Shown piece after piece: positions 22,708-31,916 of a DNA stretch of 48,285 bases; position 1 is the stretch's first letter, and every line of letters begins with the position of its first letter. The translations under genes and the position numbers were made by a program. The stretch is from Paraliobacillus sp044383835 (lineage in GTDB: Bacteria > Bacillota > Bacilli > Bacillales > Amphibacillaceae): positions 1-48,285 of the forward strand of contig NZ_JBISEP010000024.1 of NCBI RefSeq assembly GCF_044383835.1, written 5' to 3'. The notes below the pieces were generated by a model. That model worked only from the letters and a program-made list of their open reading frames with translations. It made no database searches and had not been told where the DNA came from.

Positions 22708-23853
22708 TTAAACGATTTCACCATGAATCATCGTCCACTTAATTTGAAAATCAGTATCGATTAAAACCAAATCTGCCTCTTTTTCTGGTTTAATTTCCCC
22801 TTTATTTTGTAATCCAATTATAGCTGCTGGTGTTGTTGCTGCCATATGTACAGCATCGATCATAGGGATTTCATTTTCTACTGTTTTACGTAAAGCTTCA
22901 TTCATAGTAACCGTACTAGAGGCTAACGTACCATCTGCTAGTCTGGCGACATTATCAGTTACTGTCACCTTTTGTCCACCAAACATATAGGTACCATCAC
23001 CTAAATTCATTGCCTGTAACGCATCAGTAATAAGAGCAACCCCTTTTGGCCCTTTTACTTGATGCATAAGTCGTACAATGGCTGGATGTAAATGAACATT
23101 GTCTACAATTGCTTGTAAGCTGACATGCGACTCTTCAAAAGCAGCAATAACTAGTCCAGGATCTCGATGATGAATAGGTCGCATTCCATTAAAACAATGA
23201 GTAACGTGGCTAGCTCCGATGGCAAACGCCTGCTTCGCTTCTTCATATGTAGCATCTGAATGAGCAATAGCAACAATAATGGATTGATCGTTTAAAAAAC
23301 GAACCATTTCTAGAGCACCAGGTAGTTCAGGAGCGATAGTAACCATTTTAATCAAATCCCCTGCTTCATGCAAAATTTCTTTCATCTCTTCTATATTTGG
23401 ATGTCTTAAATACGCTTCATTTTGCATCCCCTTTCGTTTCACGTTGAGGTAAGGACCTTCCAAATGAATCCCTGCAATCCTAGCTCCTGATTCTTTACCT
23501 ATTACTTTCTTTACATTTCTGATCATTGTCATTAAGTCATCCATTGAAGAAGTGACAGTAGTCGCAAGAAAAGATGTACAGCCAGTTAATGCACAGACAC
23601 GTGACACTTCTAAAATACTTTGCTCTGTTCCATCCATCATATCGTACCCATTTGCACCATGAATGTGTAGATCTACCATCCCAGGTATTAATAGATTGTT
23701 CTCTGCATCAATAATTTCATAGTCTTTATTTTCAATTGATTTATTTTTTAAGTCTATTTGTTGAATCTGTCCATTTTTAATCCAAACAGTTGATGGTTGG
23801 GTGATTTCCTTTGATGTTATGACTCTTGCATTAACAATTAACTTTCGATTCAT
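22708..23853 (-). CDS. nagA: N-acetylglucosamine-6-phosphate deacetylase
   Basis: A 381-residue amidohydrolase. It has the metal-site opening DLHIHGANGYD, LEGPYLN with the catalytic-site Glu, the metal ligands HSDAT and HCFNGM, and the ITDALQAM strand carrying the catalytic Asp. It removes acetate from GlcNAc-6-phosphate, feeding amino-sugar catabolism and cell-wall recycling. I start at the ATG at 23853 (GGAGTG eight bases before) rather than one at 23871 that has no ribosome binding site. It is usually in an operon with nagB and a GntR regulator; here it is alone next to gyrA, so it was probably moved here. Confidence 0.95.
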   Translation of the reverse strand: MNRKLIVNARVITSKEITQPSTVWIKNGQIQQIDLKNKSIENKDYEIIDAENNLLIPGMVDLHIHGANGYDMMDGTEQSILEVSRVCALTGCTSFLATTVTSSMDDLMTMIRNVKKVIGKESGARIAGIHLEGPYLNVKRKGMQNEAYLRHPNIEEMKEILHEAGDLIKMVTIAPELPGALEMVRFLNDQSIIVAIAHSDATYEEAKQAFAIGASHVTHCFNGMRPIHHRDPGLVIAAFEESHVSLQAIVDNVHLHPAIVRLMHQVKGPKGVALITDALQAMNLGDGTYMFGGQKVTVTDNVARLADGTLASSTVTMNEALRKTVENEIPMIDAVHMAATTPAAIIGLQNKGEIKPEKEADLVLIDTDFQIKWTMIHGEIV

Positions 23854-23965
23854 TCCTTTGTCACTCCCCATTTACTTTTATTTTGTAAATGCTTAGACTT
23901 TTTATAACATATAAAACTGGTTAAATACCTTTTGTTTTTGACTCTTATGTTCTTTTAAAAGGAAT

Positions 23966-23987
23966 GGAGCTGCCAGAAGACAACTCC
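23966..23987 (-). terminator. Probable gyrA terminator
   Basis: On the minus strand, GGAGTTG pairs with CAGCTCC (one G-T pair) around an 8-nt loop and is followed by ATTCCTTTT. The U-tract is displaced, so it may be weak. It lies between gyrA and nagA. Confidence 0.5.
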
Positions 23988-24038
23988 AAATGAAATACGT
24001 AATCTACTTTCTTATATTTAAATAATCGTAATAACTAA

Positions 24039-26528
24039 TTAGTCTTCCGTCGATTCTTGGATTATCTCTTCAGTATCTTCAATCTGATCCATCTCGTCCT
24101 CTGTTTCAATTCGTGCAACAGTTGCAACTTTTTGATCTTCTTGAAGACGAATGAGTCGAACGCCCTGTGTATTTCTTCCAGTCTGTGATATTCCTTCTAC
24201 TGGCATACGGATTAATACACCTGCTGCTGTTATAATCATAATATCCTCTGCACCATTTACTGCTTTAATAGCAACTACCTCACCAGTCTTTTCTGTTATA
24301 TTACATGTGGCAATACCTTTACCACCTCGATTAGTAATACGATAATCTACTGCTGGTGTTTGTTTACCATAACCATTTTCGGTAACGTTCAGCACTTGCA
24401 ATCCATCCTCAATAATTTCCATCGAAACAACTTCATCATTTCCTCGTAAAGATATTCCTTTAACACCTGCTGCTGTTCGGCCCATAGAACGTATTTGATC
24501 TTCTTCAAAACGAATTAATGAGCCTTTTCTCGTTCCAATCATAATATGCTTCGATCCATCTGTTAAACGAACAGAAATCAACTCATCTTCTTCACGCAAG
24601 TTTAAAGCAATTAAACCACCTCTGCGAATATTGGCAAATTGGGATAACGATGTCCGTTTTGAAATACCTTGTTTCGTAGTAAAGAAAAGATACCAGTCAG
24701 AATCAAATTCATGAACAGTAATTACTGCATTAATCCATTCATCTTTATCAATCTCTAGTAAATTAATAATTGGTATTCCTTTTGCTGTTCGACTAAATTC
24801 TGGAATCTCATATCCTTTTGCTCGATATACTTTCCCTTTGTTACTAAAGAAAAGCACCGTATCATGTGTAGAAGTGGAAACCAAATGTTCAACAAAATCA
24901 TCTTCATTTGTATCCATTCCTTGTACACCGCGCCCACCTCTACGTTGCACACGATAAGTAGAAGAAGGTAGTCGCTTGATATACCCTTGATGTGTTAATG
25001 TGATAACAATATTTTCTTCTGGGATAAGATCTTCATCCTCAAAAAAGTCTGTACCACCTATAATAATTTCTGTACGACGTGTATCGTTAAATTTTTCTTT
25101 AATCTCAAGCAATTCCTCACGAATGATTTCAAGCACTTTCTCTTCATCGGCTAAGACGGCTTTTAATTCATTGATTAGCTTTAACAATTCTTGATATTCT
25201 TCTTCAATTTTCTCACGCTCAAGGCCAGTTAAACGTTGCAAGCGCATATCTAAAATGGCTTGTGCTTGTTTCTCTGATAATTCATAGTTCTCCATTAAGC
25301 CGGTTCTTGCAATATCTGCTGTTTTTGATTGACGAATAAGTGCAATGATTGCATCAATATGATCTAATGCAATACGAAGACCTTCCAAAATATGAGCACG
25401 TGCCTCTGCTTTACGGAGTTCATATGCCGTACGTCGCTTAATAATCTCTTTCTGATGCTCTAAATAATGTGATAGTGCTTGCTTTAAATTTAATACCTTT
25501 GGTTGTCCATCTACTAAAGCAAGCATATTAATACCGAAAGAGGTTTGTAAGGCCGTTTGCTTATATAAATTATTTAATAAAACATTCGCATTTGCGTCTC
25601 GTCGCAATTCAATAACTATACGCATTCCATTTCGATCTGATTCATCTCGCAAATCAGTGATACCGTCAATTTTTTTATCACGCGCAAGCTCAGCAATTTT
25701 TTCAACAAGTTTCGCTTTATTCACTTGATATGGTAACTCAGAAACAATAATCGTAGCTTTACCATTCGGTTTCTCTTCAATTTCTGCTTTTGCACGAATC
25801 GTAATCGATCCTTTACCTGTTTCAAATGCTTTTCGAATACCACTTCGGCCTAAAATTAATCCGCCAGTAGGAAAATCCGGACCATAAATATAGGATTCCA
25901 TTAATTCATCAATTGTTATATCAGGATTTTTACTTACCGCTAATACCGCATCAATTGTTTCTCCTAACTGATGTGGAGGAATATTAGTTGCCATTCCAAC
26001 AGCAATACCTGATGCACCATTAACTAATAAATTCGGAAAACGAGATGGTAACACTTTTGGTTCTCGTTCTGATCCATCATAATTATCCATATAATCAATC
26101 GTATCTTTGTTGATGTCACGTAGAATTTCCATCGATATTTTTGACATACGTGCTTCTGTATAACGCATAGCAGCTGCTGGGTCCCCATCTACTGACCCGA
26201 AGTTTCCGTGACCATCAACAAGCATGTAACGAAAGCTGAAGTCCTGCGCCATCCTTACCATTGCTTCATAAACCGCTGAATCACCGTGTGGATGATACTT
26301 ACCAATTACATCACCGACGATACGTGCAGATTTCTTATACGCTTTATCGGCGTGCATCCCAAGATCATTCATCGCATAAAGAATTCTGCGATGGACAGGC
26401 TTCAATCCATCCCTTACATCTGGTAAAGCTCTTGAAACAATAACACTCATTGCGTAATCTAAAAAAGATGTACGCATCTCTTTCCCAATATTTATTTCTT
26501 GCACCTGTGGACGTCTATTATCCACCAT
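24039..26528 (-). CDS. gyrA: DNA gyrase subunit A
   Basis: An 829-residue protein. The breakage-reunion domain has the active-site Tyr in AAMRYTEARM (Y123) and the quinolone-binding residues S84 and E88 in the susceptible form. A coiled-coil gate and a C-terminal six-bladed DNA-wrapping domain with the GyrA box (QRRGGRGVQG) follow; that box distinguishes gyrase from topoisomerase IV. An acidic tail ends the protein. GyrA2GyrB2 introduces negative supercoils using ATP. It lies 65 nt behind gyrB with a good AGGAGGT site. Confidence 0.98.
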   Translation of the reverse strand: MVDNRRPQVQEINIGKEMRTSFLDYAMSVIVSRALPDVRDGLKPVHRRILYAMNDLGMHADKAYKKSARIVGDVIGKYHPHGDSAVYEAMVRMAQDFSFRYMLVDGHGNFGSVDGDPAAAMRYTEARMSKISMEILRDINKDTIDYMDNYDGSEREPKVLPSRFPNLLVNGASGIAVGMATNIPPHQLGETIDAVLAVSKNPDITIDELMESYIYGPDFPTGGLILGRSGIRKAFETGKGSITIRAKAEIEEKPNGKATIIVSELPYQVNKAKLVEKIAELARDKKIDGITDLRDESDRNGMRIVIELRRDANANVLLNNLYKQTALQTSFGINMLALVDGQPKVLNLKQALSHYLEHQKEIIKRRTAYELRKAEARAHILEGLRIALDHIDAIIALIRQSKTADIARTGLMENYELSEKQAQAILDMRLQRLTGLEREKIEEEYQELLKLINELKAVLADEEKVLEIIREELLEIKEKFNDTRRTEIIIGGTDFFEDEDLIPEENIVITLTHQGYIKRLPSSTYRVQRRGGRGVQGMDTNEDDFVEHLVSTSTHDTVLFFSNKGKVYRAKGYEIPEFSRTAKGIPIINLLEIDKDEWINAVITVHEFDSDWYLFFTTKQGISKRTSLSQFANIRRGGLIALNLREEDELISVRLTDGSKHIMIGTRKGSLIRFEEDQIRSMGRTAAGVKGISLRGNDEVVSMEIIEDGLQVLNVTENGYGKQTPAVDYRITNRGGKGIATCNITEKTGEVVAIKAVNGAEDIMIITAAGVLIRMPVEGISQTGRNTQGVRLIRLQEDQKVATVARIETEDEMDQIEDTEEIIQESTED

Positions 26529-26593
26529 ATGACTACCTCCTATCCTACTGAGGACAAACTTACTTTCACTTCATACACATTTTACTGTTTTAC

Positions 26594-28513
26594 TTATACA
26601 TCCAAATTCTTTACATAAACCGCATTATCTTGAATAAAGTTACGACGTGGCTCTACTTTATCACCCATTAACATATCAAAAACTTGATCCGCTTCAATCG
26701 CATCTTCTAGATTTACTTGAAGCAATGTTCGGTTATCTGGATCCATCGTCGTTTCCCATAATTGTGTAGCATTCATTTCCCCGAGACCTTTGTAACGTTG
26801 TAAGCCTGGCTTTGGTTGTTTTGGTAATTCTCCAACAATACGCTCCATTTCTTTTTCATTATAAGCGTAATAAGCAGCCTTTCCTTGTTGTACCTTATAA
26901 AGTGGCGGCTGAGCAATATAAATATATCCATAATCAATTAACGGGCGCATATAGCGATAGAAAAAGGTTAATAACAGTGTTCGAATATGTGCACCGTCAA
27001 CATCTGCATCGGTCATAATAATTACTTTGTGATAACGAGCTTTTTCAATATCGAAATCTTCCCCAATACCAGTTCCTAATGCAGTAATAATCATACGAAT
27101 TTCATTATTAGATAAGATTTTATCTAATCTTGCCTTTTCTACGTTAAGAATTTTTCCTCGTAATGGTAAAATAGCTTGAAAATGACGATCACGCCCTTGC
27201 TTTGCTGAACCGCCAGCAGAATCACCCTCAACGATATACAGTTCACTTTTCGAAGCATCACGGGTGGAGCAGTCTGCAAGTTTACCAGGCAAATTAGATA
27301 TTTCTAAAGCACCCTTGCGTCTCGTTAATTCTCGTGCTTTCTTTGCTGCCATCCTTGCACGAGAAGCCATTAAACCTTTTTCTACAACAATTCTAGCTGT
27401 ATCTGGGTTTTCAAATAAAAATTTAGAAAATAATTCACTAAAAGTTGAATCAGTAATCGTTCGTGCTTCACTATTCCCTAGTTTCGTCTTTGTTTGTCCC
27501 TCAAATTGCGGATCAGGATGTTTAATCGAGATAATCGCTGTTAACCCTTCACGAACATCATCACCTGTTAAATTAGGGTCATTTTCTTTAAATAAATTGT
27601 TTTTACGAGCATAATCATTAATGACACGAGTTAGCCCAGTTTTAAAACCAGATTCGTGTGTACCACCTTCATAAGTATGAATATTGTTCGCAAAAGAGTA
27701 TATATTACTAGCAAAGCCATCGTTATACTGCAAAGCAACTTCAACATTAATACCAGAATCTTCTTTTTCAGCAAAAAATGGTTCATGGAGTACTTCACGA
27801 GATCGATTCAAATGCTCAACATATGAGCGAATACCACCTTCATAGTAAAATGCTTCTTTCTTATCCTCTTCACGTTTATCCTCAATTGATATCGTTAAGC
27901 CCTTATTTAAAAAAGCTAGTTCACGTAATCGTTGGGATAAAACATCATAACTATACGTAATCAATTCATCAAAGATAGTAGGATCAGGGGTGAAATGAAC
28001 CCGTGTTCCTGTTATTTCTGTCTCACCAATTACTTGTAACTCTTCAGCAAGAGCCCCACGTTTAAAACTCAAAAAGTGAATTTTCCCATCACGATGAACA
28101 TATACCTCTAACGATGTAGAAAGTGCGTTAACAACTGATGCCCCAACACCATGAAGCCCACCAGAAACTTTATAACCGCCACCACCAAATTTACCCCCAG
28201 CGTGAAGTACAGTCATAATTACTTCAACAGCTGGTCGACCCGTTTTTTCGTGTGTCCCTACCGGAATTCCTCGACCATTATCCATTACGGTTATACTATC
28301 ATCTTTTTCAATGATCACTTGAATATGATCACAATAGCCGGCAAGAGCCTCATCGATACTGTTATCTACAATCTCCCAAACTAAATGATGTAATCCTTTT
28401 TCATTCGTAGAGCCAATATACATACCTGGTCTTTTTCGAACTGCTTCTAAGCCTTCTAATACTTGTATTTGATTTTCATCATATGCTTGCTGTGTTGATA
28501 CTTTTTCTTCCAT
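26594..28513 (-). CDS. gyrB: DNA gyrase subunit B
   Basis: A 639-residue protein with a GHKL ATPase domain (DNSIDEA, DNGRGIPVG, GGLHGVGASVVNAL), a transducer domain, and a TOPRIM domain (VEGDSAGGSAKQGRD and DADVDGAHI). The C-terminal GyrB tail ends near the Mg-binding and GyrA-contact region. I start at the ATG at 28513, giving the family N-terminus MEEKVSTQQAYDENQ; the open frame extends 22 codons further without homology. Its ribosome binding site is weak (GGTGAAAG). It is followed by gyrA in the same operon. Confidence 0.97.
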   Translation of the reverse strand: MEEKVSTQQAYDENQIQVLEGLEAVRKRPGMYIGSTNEKGLHHLVWEIVDNSIDEALAGYCDHIQVIIEKDDSITVMDNGRGIPVGTHEKTGRPAVEVIMTVLHAGGKFGGGGYKVSGGLHGVGASVVNALSTSLEVYVHRDGKIHFLSFKRGALAEELQVIGETEITGTRVHFTPDPTIFDELITYSYDVLSQRLRELAFLNKGLTISIEDKREEDKKEAFYYEGGIRSYVEHLNRSREVLHEPFFAEKEDSGINVEVALQYNDGFASNIYSFANNIHTYEGGTHESGFKTGLTRVINDYARKNNLFKENDPNLTGDDVREGLTAIISIKHPDPQFEGQTKTKLGNSEARTITDSTFSELFSKFLFENPDTARIVVEKGLMASRARMAAKKARELTRRKGALEISNLPGKLADCSTRDASKSELYIVEGDSAGGSAKQGRDRHFQAILPLRGKILNVEKARLDKILSNNEIRMIITALGTGIGEDFDIEKARYHKVIIMTDADVDGAHIRTLLLTFFYRYMRPLIDYGYIYIAQPPLYKVQQGKAAYYAYNEKEMERIVGELPKQPKPGLQRYKGLGEMNATQLWETTMDPDNRTLLQVNLEDAIEADQVFDMLMGDKVEPRRNFIQDNAVYVKNLDV

Positions 28514-28621
28514 TGTCAATTCTTTCACCCACACTTTTATTTGGAAAGTAATCGTTACTGCTTTCCTTATTTTTTTCACATGAAAACGTCATGTATTGTG
28601 TAACAAAATCATATGATTCCG

Positions 28622-28915
28622 TTAGGTCTCTTCAAACATGTCATCATTACTATAATCATCTAATTTACTAATTGTAGCAATCATGCTAGCTCGCTTTTTT
28701 AGCGTTAAAACAGATAAGGGGCTATAGTAAATATGATCATTTGTAATAACGATTGATTTCGTTTCTTCTCCATCAAGTGTTGAGACATTGTTGGCTTTTT
28801 GCTGGTTTTTTACCATTTTCTCATTAATTGTTGAAGAAGAAATATACTGGTAATCAATCATAGCAATCACATCTTTCGATTCAATAATGTCATCTCCTCC
28901 AATATGAATAAACAT
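28622..28915 (-). CDS. remB: Extracellular matrix regulator RemB (YaaB, DUF370)
   Basis: A 97-residue protein opening with MFIHIGGDDII, the DUF370 start, with a second conserved strand block around KSIVITNDHIYYSPLSVLTLKKR. RemA/RemB family proteins in B. subtilis promote biofilm matrix genes; RemA forms DNA-winding rings. It lies between recF and gyrB as B. subtilis yaaB does. Start ATG with GGGGGAT. RemB itself is less studied, so its exact role here is open. Confidence 0.9.
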   Translation of the reverse strand: MFIHIGGDDIIESKDVIAMIDYQYISSSTINEKMVKNQQKANNVSTLDGEETKSIVITNDHIYYSPLSVLTLKKRASMIATISKLDDYSNDDMFEET

Positions 28916-28969
28916 GTTGATCCCCCTATTCTTTATGTGAAATTAGTTGAACAATTGGTAGTACATGTA

Positions 28970-30082
28970 TTACGTATGAATCACACCATTTTCCACATGA
29001 AAAAGTTCAGCCTGATTAATCGTATCATGCTGAATATCACTAACACTTGTTGTAGATACAAAAGTTTGTACTTTGCCTTGAATCGTATGTAATAAATGTG
29101 ACTGTCGGTATTGATCCAATTCACTTAGAACATCATCTAATAAAAGAATAGGATATTCACCTATTTCACTTTTTATCAAGTCAATTTCTGCTAGTTTTAA
29201 TGATAATGCAGTTGTACGTTGTTGACCTTGCGAACCAAATGTCTGTACATCTTTATCGTTTACATAAAAAGACAAATCATCTCGATGGGGACCGATTAAT
29301 GTACTCCCTCTATCTATTTCCTTCTCTATCATGTTATGAAAACTAGTAGTATACTTTGTTTTTATTTTCTCCCTATCTTCTACTTCTGATACATCTATTG
29401 TAGCTAAGTAGTTAATTTCGAGATTTTCTTTTTCCTGACTTATCCCCTTATGAATAGGTTTTGCCCATTTGCGCAAAAGATCCAAGAACAAAAATCGCTT
29501 TTCAATAATAAAACTAGCATGCTCAATTAATTGCTCTGTCAAAACTTCTAGCATCGTACGATCTTTCGTTTTTCTACGTTGAATATCCTTTAATAAGTGA
29601 TTACGTTGCCTAAGAATTTTTTGAAATTGACCTAAATGATAAATATAAACTGGCTGGATTTGACCAATTTCCATATCAATAAAACGTCTTCTAATTTGCG
29701 GGCTACCCTTAACCAAATTCAAGTCTTCAGGTGCAAACATGACTACATTCAAAGCACCTATGTAATCACTAAGTCGGCGTTGCTCTAGGTGATTTACTTT
29801 TGCTTTTTTTCCCTTACTCGATAATTGTATTTCAAGAGGAAAGCTTTGTTTTCGTTTATATACTTTCCCTTCTATTTTAGCATAGTTTTGATTCCATTGA
29901 ATAAGTTCTTTATCACGCGGCGTTCGATATGATTTGGAAAAAGCTAGTACATAAATAGCTTCCATTAAATTGGTTTTCCCTTGAGCATTTTCACCAATAA
30001 TCACATTTACTTTATCATCAAACGATACAGCTAAATCTTGATAATTCCGATAATTGGTAAGCGATAACCCTTGAATATACAT
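28970..30082 (-). CDS. recF: DNA replication and repair protein RecF
   Basis: A 370-residue SMC-like ATPase. It has Walker A GENAQGKTN (about residues 32-40), the ABC signature region (TFGSQGQQRTTALSLKLAEI) and Walker B ILLLDDVLSELD. With RecO and RecR it helps load RecA at single-strand gaps, binding the gap edges. Start ATG with AAAGGG. It follows yaaA in the dnaA-dnaN-yaaA-recF order conserved in Bacillota. Confidence 0.97.
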   Translation of the reverse strand: MYIQGLSLTNYRNYQDLAVSFDDKVNVIIGENAQGKTNLMEAIYVLAFSKSYRTPRDKELIQWNQNYAKIEGKVYKRKQSFPLEIQLSSKGKKAKVNHLEQRRLSDYIGALNVVMFAPEDLNLVKGSPQIRRRFIDMEIGQIQPVYIYHLGQFQKILRQRNHLLKDIQRRKTKDRTMLEVLTEQLIEHASFIIEKRFLFLDLLRKWAKPIHKGISQEKENLEINYLATIDVSEVEDREKIKTKYTTSFHNMIEKEIDRGSTLIGPHRDDLSFYVNDKDVQTFGSQGQQRTTALSLKLAEIDLIKSEIGEYPILLLDDVLSELDQYRQSHLLHTIQGKVQTFVSTTSVSDIQHDTINQAELFHVENGVIHT

Positions 30083-30112
30083 AATAATTCCCTTTCTAAG
30101 TGAGCCCAGTAC

Positions 30113-30343
30113 TTACATTGATTCTTCCATGTAAACTTCAAACGATCCTACATTAGGAATATCAACTCGATCACCCGGATATAATTTCCTTCCTCTGCGT
30201 TGATCTTGTTCATTATTAACAAAAACATTATAATCCGCTAAAAATAGTTTTGCCATTCCACCTGATTCAATGATATTAGCAAGCTTAAGAAATTGTCCAA
30301 GCGGTATATAGTCCGTTGTTATACCTATTTTTTCTGCATCCAT
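30113..30343 (-). CDS. yaaA: S4 domain protein YaaA
   Basis: A 76-residue S4-like RNA-binding protein (YTDYIPLGQFLK, then SGGMAKLFLADYNVFVN and RGRKLYPGDRVDI). I start at the ATG at 30343 with AGGAGGA just upstream; an extension to 30382 has no support. It lies between dnaN and recF in the same orientation, a fixed pairing in Bacillus. B. subtilis YaaA (RlbA) is thought to assist large-subunit ribosome assembly; this is less well founded than the family assignment. Confidence 0.93.
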   Translation of the reverse strand: MDAEKIGITTDYIPLGQFLKLANIIESGGMAKLFLADYNVFVNNEQDQRRGRKLYPGDRVDIPNVGSFEVYMEESM

Positions 30344-30490
30344 ATTTAAGTATCCTCCTAGTCGGAAAGAGACAGATAACAACTAATCTCTATATTTTGT
30401 TTAATCACACCGGTCTATTTAAGGTCTTCCTTCTATTTTACTAGATATTTTAAGATAAGCAAAGTTTTGCAGGAATGATGTAGCAAACGG

Positions 30491-30557
30491 AAAAGGGATT
30501 GTTTATAAACAATCCCTTTTTTATACTTATACGTCATGATGTATAAGTATTTTTTTA
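30491..30557 (-). terminator. Tandem palindromic terminators behind dnaN
   Basis: Two hairpins follow dnaN. The first (30523-30550) pairs ATACTTATAC with GTATAAGTAT around 8 nt. The second (30491-30520) is a perfect 30-bp palindrome with arm AAAAGGGATTGTTTA. A T-run (30551-30557) on the plus strand suits the first hairpin for transcription toward dnaN. They would separate dnaA-dnaN from yaaA-recF, at least in part. Confidence 0.75.
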
Positions 30558-30565
30558 TTATAAAA

Positions 30566-31708
30566 TCAATACGTACGGACTGGCAAAATTAATTGAAGAA
30601 TGTGTTGGTTCTCCATTGGTCGTATAATAAATGGGCGCATAGCTCCTGTGAATTCAATTTTGACTTTCTCTTCTTCAATAATTCTTAATGCGTCAATCAC
30701 ATATTTTGCACTAAAAGAAATCTTAAGTTCATCACCTTCAATGCCATCTGTAGACAGTTCTTCTACTACTTCTCCAACTTCAGGTGTATTACTTGTAATT
30801 TCTAATTGATGGTTTTCTTTCGTTTGAAGCTTAACAACATTATTACGATTTTCTTTAGCTAATAATGATGCACGATCGATTGCCTGTAATAATTCCTTTG
30901 TTTTTGCATAGATAACTGTTTTACTTTGATCAGGAATAAGCCTTGATGTTTCAGGGTAGTTCCCATCTAATAAACGGGATAGAAAATACAAATGCTTTGT
31001 TTGGAATAAAATTTGGTTTTCTGTCACGCTAATTGTAATCGTATCTTCATTGTCTTCAATAATTTTATTTAGTTCAGATAAACTTTTCCCTGGTATAACG
31101 ACATTATTAAAATCAAACTGTTTCTTTTCTAATTCTATCGGTAGTTTTCTAGAAGCAAGTCGATGGCTATCTGTTGCGACAAAATTTAAAGAGCCTTCTT
31201 CTAATTTCATATTAACACCAGTAAGGATTGGTCTTGTCTCAACTGTAGATACAGCAAATACAGTTTGTTTAATTAAATCCTTTAATACTGCATTTTTTAA
31301 AGTAATACAATTATCTGTATGTAGAACAGGCAATTGAGGATATTCAGTGGCATCTTGGCCATTGAGATGAAATTCAGCTCCTCCTGATTTTATTGTAACT
31401 TGAAAATTCGTATCAGCTACAATTTCTACTGCTTTAAGTGGAAGTTTCCGAATAATATCAGGAAAGTATTTTGCTTGAACGACGACACTTCCTTCTGTTA
31501 TTTCTTCTGCATGAATCATCCCATTTTCTTCTTTAGGGATAAAAGATTCGATAGATATATCCGAATCACTTCCTGTTAATTTAATTCCTTCTGACGATGC
31601 TTCTATCTTAATTCCAGTTAAGATAGGAATCGTAACACGAGATGAGATTGCTTTCATTACGTGTTGAATACTGTCAATCAATTGATCACGCTGAATAATA
31701 AAACGCAT
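30566..31708 (-). CDS. dnaN: DNA polymerase III sliding clamp (beta subunit)
   Basis: A 380-residue clamp of three similar domains with the family's opening MRFIIQRDQL, the domain-2 stretch RPILTGVNM, and the C-terminal clamp signature RPFIIRP...LILPVRTY. It forms a ring dimer around DNA that holds the replicative polymerases and other partners in their hydrophobic pocket. Start ATG with AGGAGG. It follows dnaA across the oriC unwinding region. Confidence 0.98.
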   Translation of the reverse strand: MRFIIQRDQLIDSIQHVMKAISSRVTIPILTGIKIEASSEGIKLTGSDSDISIESFIPKEENGMIHAEEITEGSVVVQAKYFPDIIRKLPLKAVEIVADTNFQVTIKSGGAEFHLNGQDATEYPQLPVLHTDNCITLKNAVLKDLIKQTVFAVSTVETRPILTGVNMKLEEGSLNFVATDSHRLASRKLPIELEKKQFDFNNVVIPGKSLSELNKIIEDNEDTITISVTENQILFQTKHLYFLSRLLDGNYPETSRLIPDQSKTVIYAKTKELLQAIDRASLLAKENRNNVVKLQTKENHQLEITSNTPEVGEVVEELSTDGIEGDELKISFSAKYVIDALRIIEEEKVKIEFTGAMRPFIIRPMENQHILQLILPVRTY

Positions 31709-31884
31709 AAATGAAATCCTCCTATGTGGAAGTTATATATATTAATTATTATTAATAAAATTCGTAGTAATAGTAATAGGGCATGTGAGTATGTGGATAA
31801 CTGAAATAAAAACAAGAAAAGCTTATTTAAACATTTGTGGATAAGGTGTTAATAAGCATGAAACGATTATCCACGTTATTCACA
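31709..31884 (-). other. oriC: oriC, unwinding part: DnaA boxes, DnaA-trios and AT-rich DUE
   Basis: The dnaA-dnaN gap holds DnaA boxes at 31867-31875 (TTATCCACG), 31876-31884 (TTATTCACA, abutting the first), 31836-31844 and 31792-31800 (both TGTGGATAA on the plus strand). Next to the last box, after a short GGGC cluster, are five consecutive trios TAG-TAA-TAG-TAA-TAG (31765-31779), then a strongly AT-rich stretch (about 31725-31764). This is the box/GC cluster/trio order of the basal unwinding system described in B. subtilis, where DnaA filaments open the DNA. Confidence 0.9.
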
Positions 31885-31916
31885 TGTGTACAAATGCCTT
31901 TTTTGTAGAAAATGAT

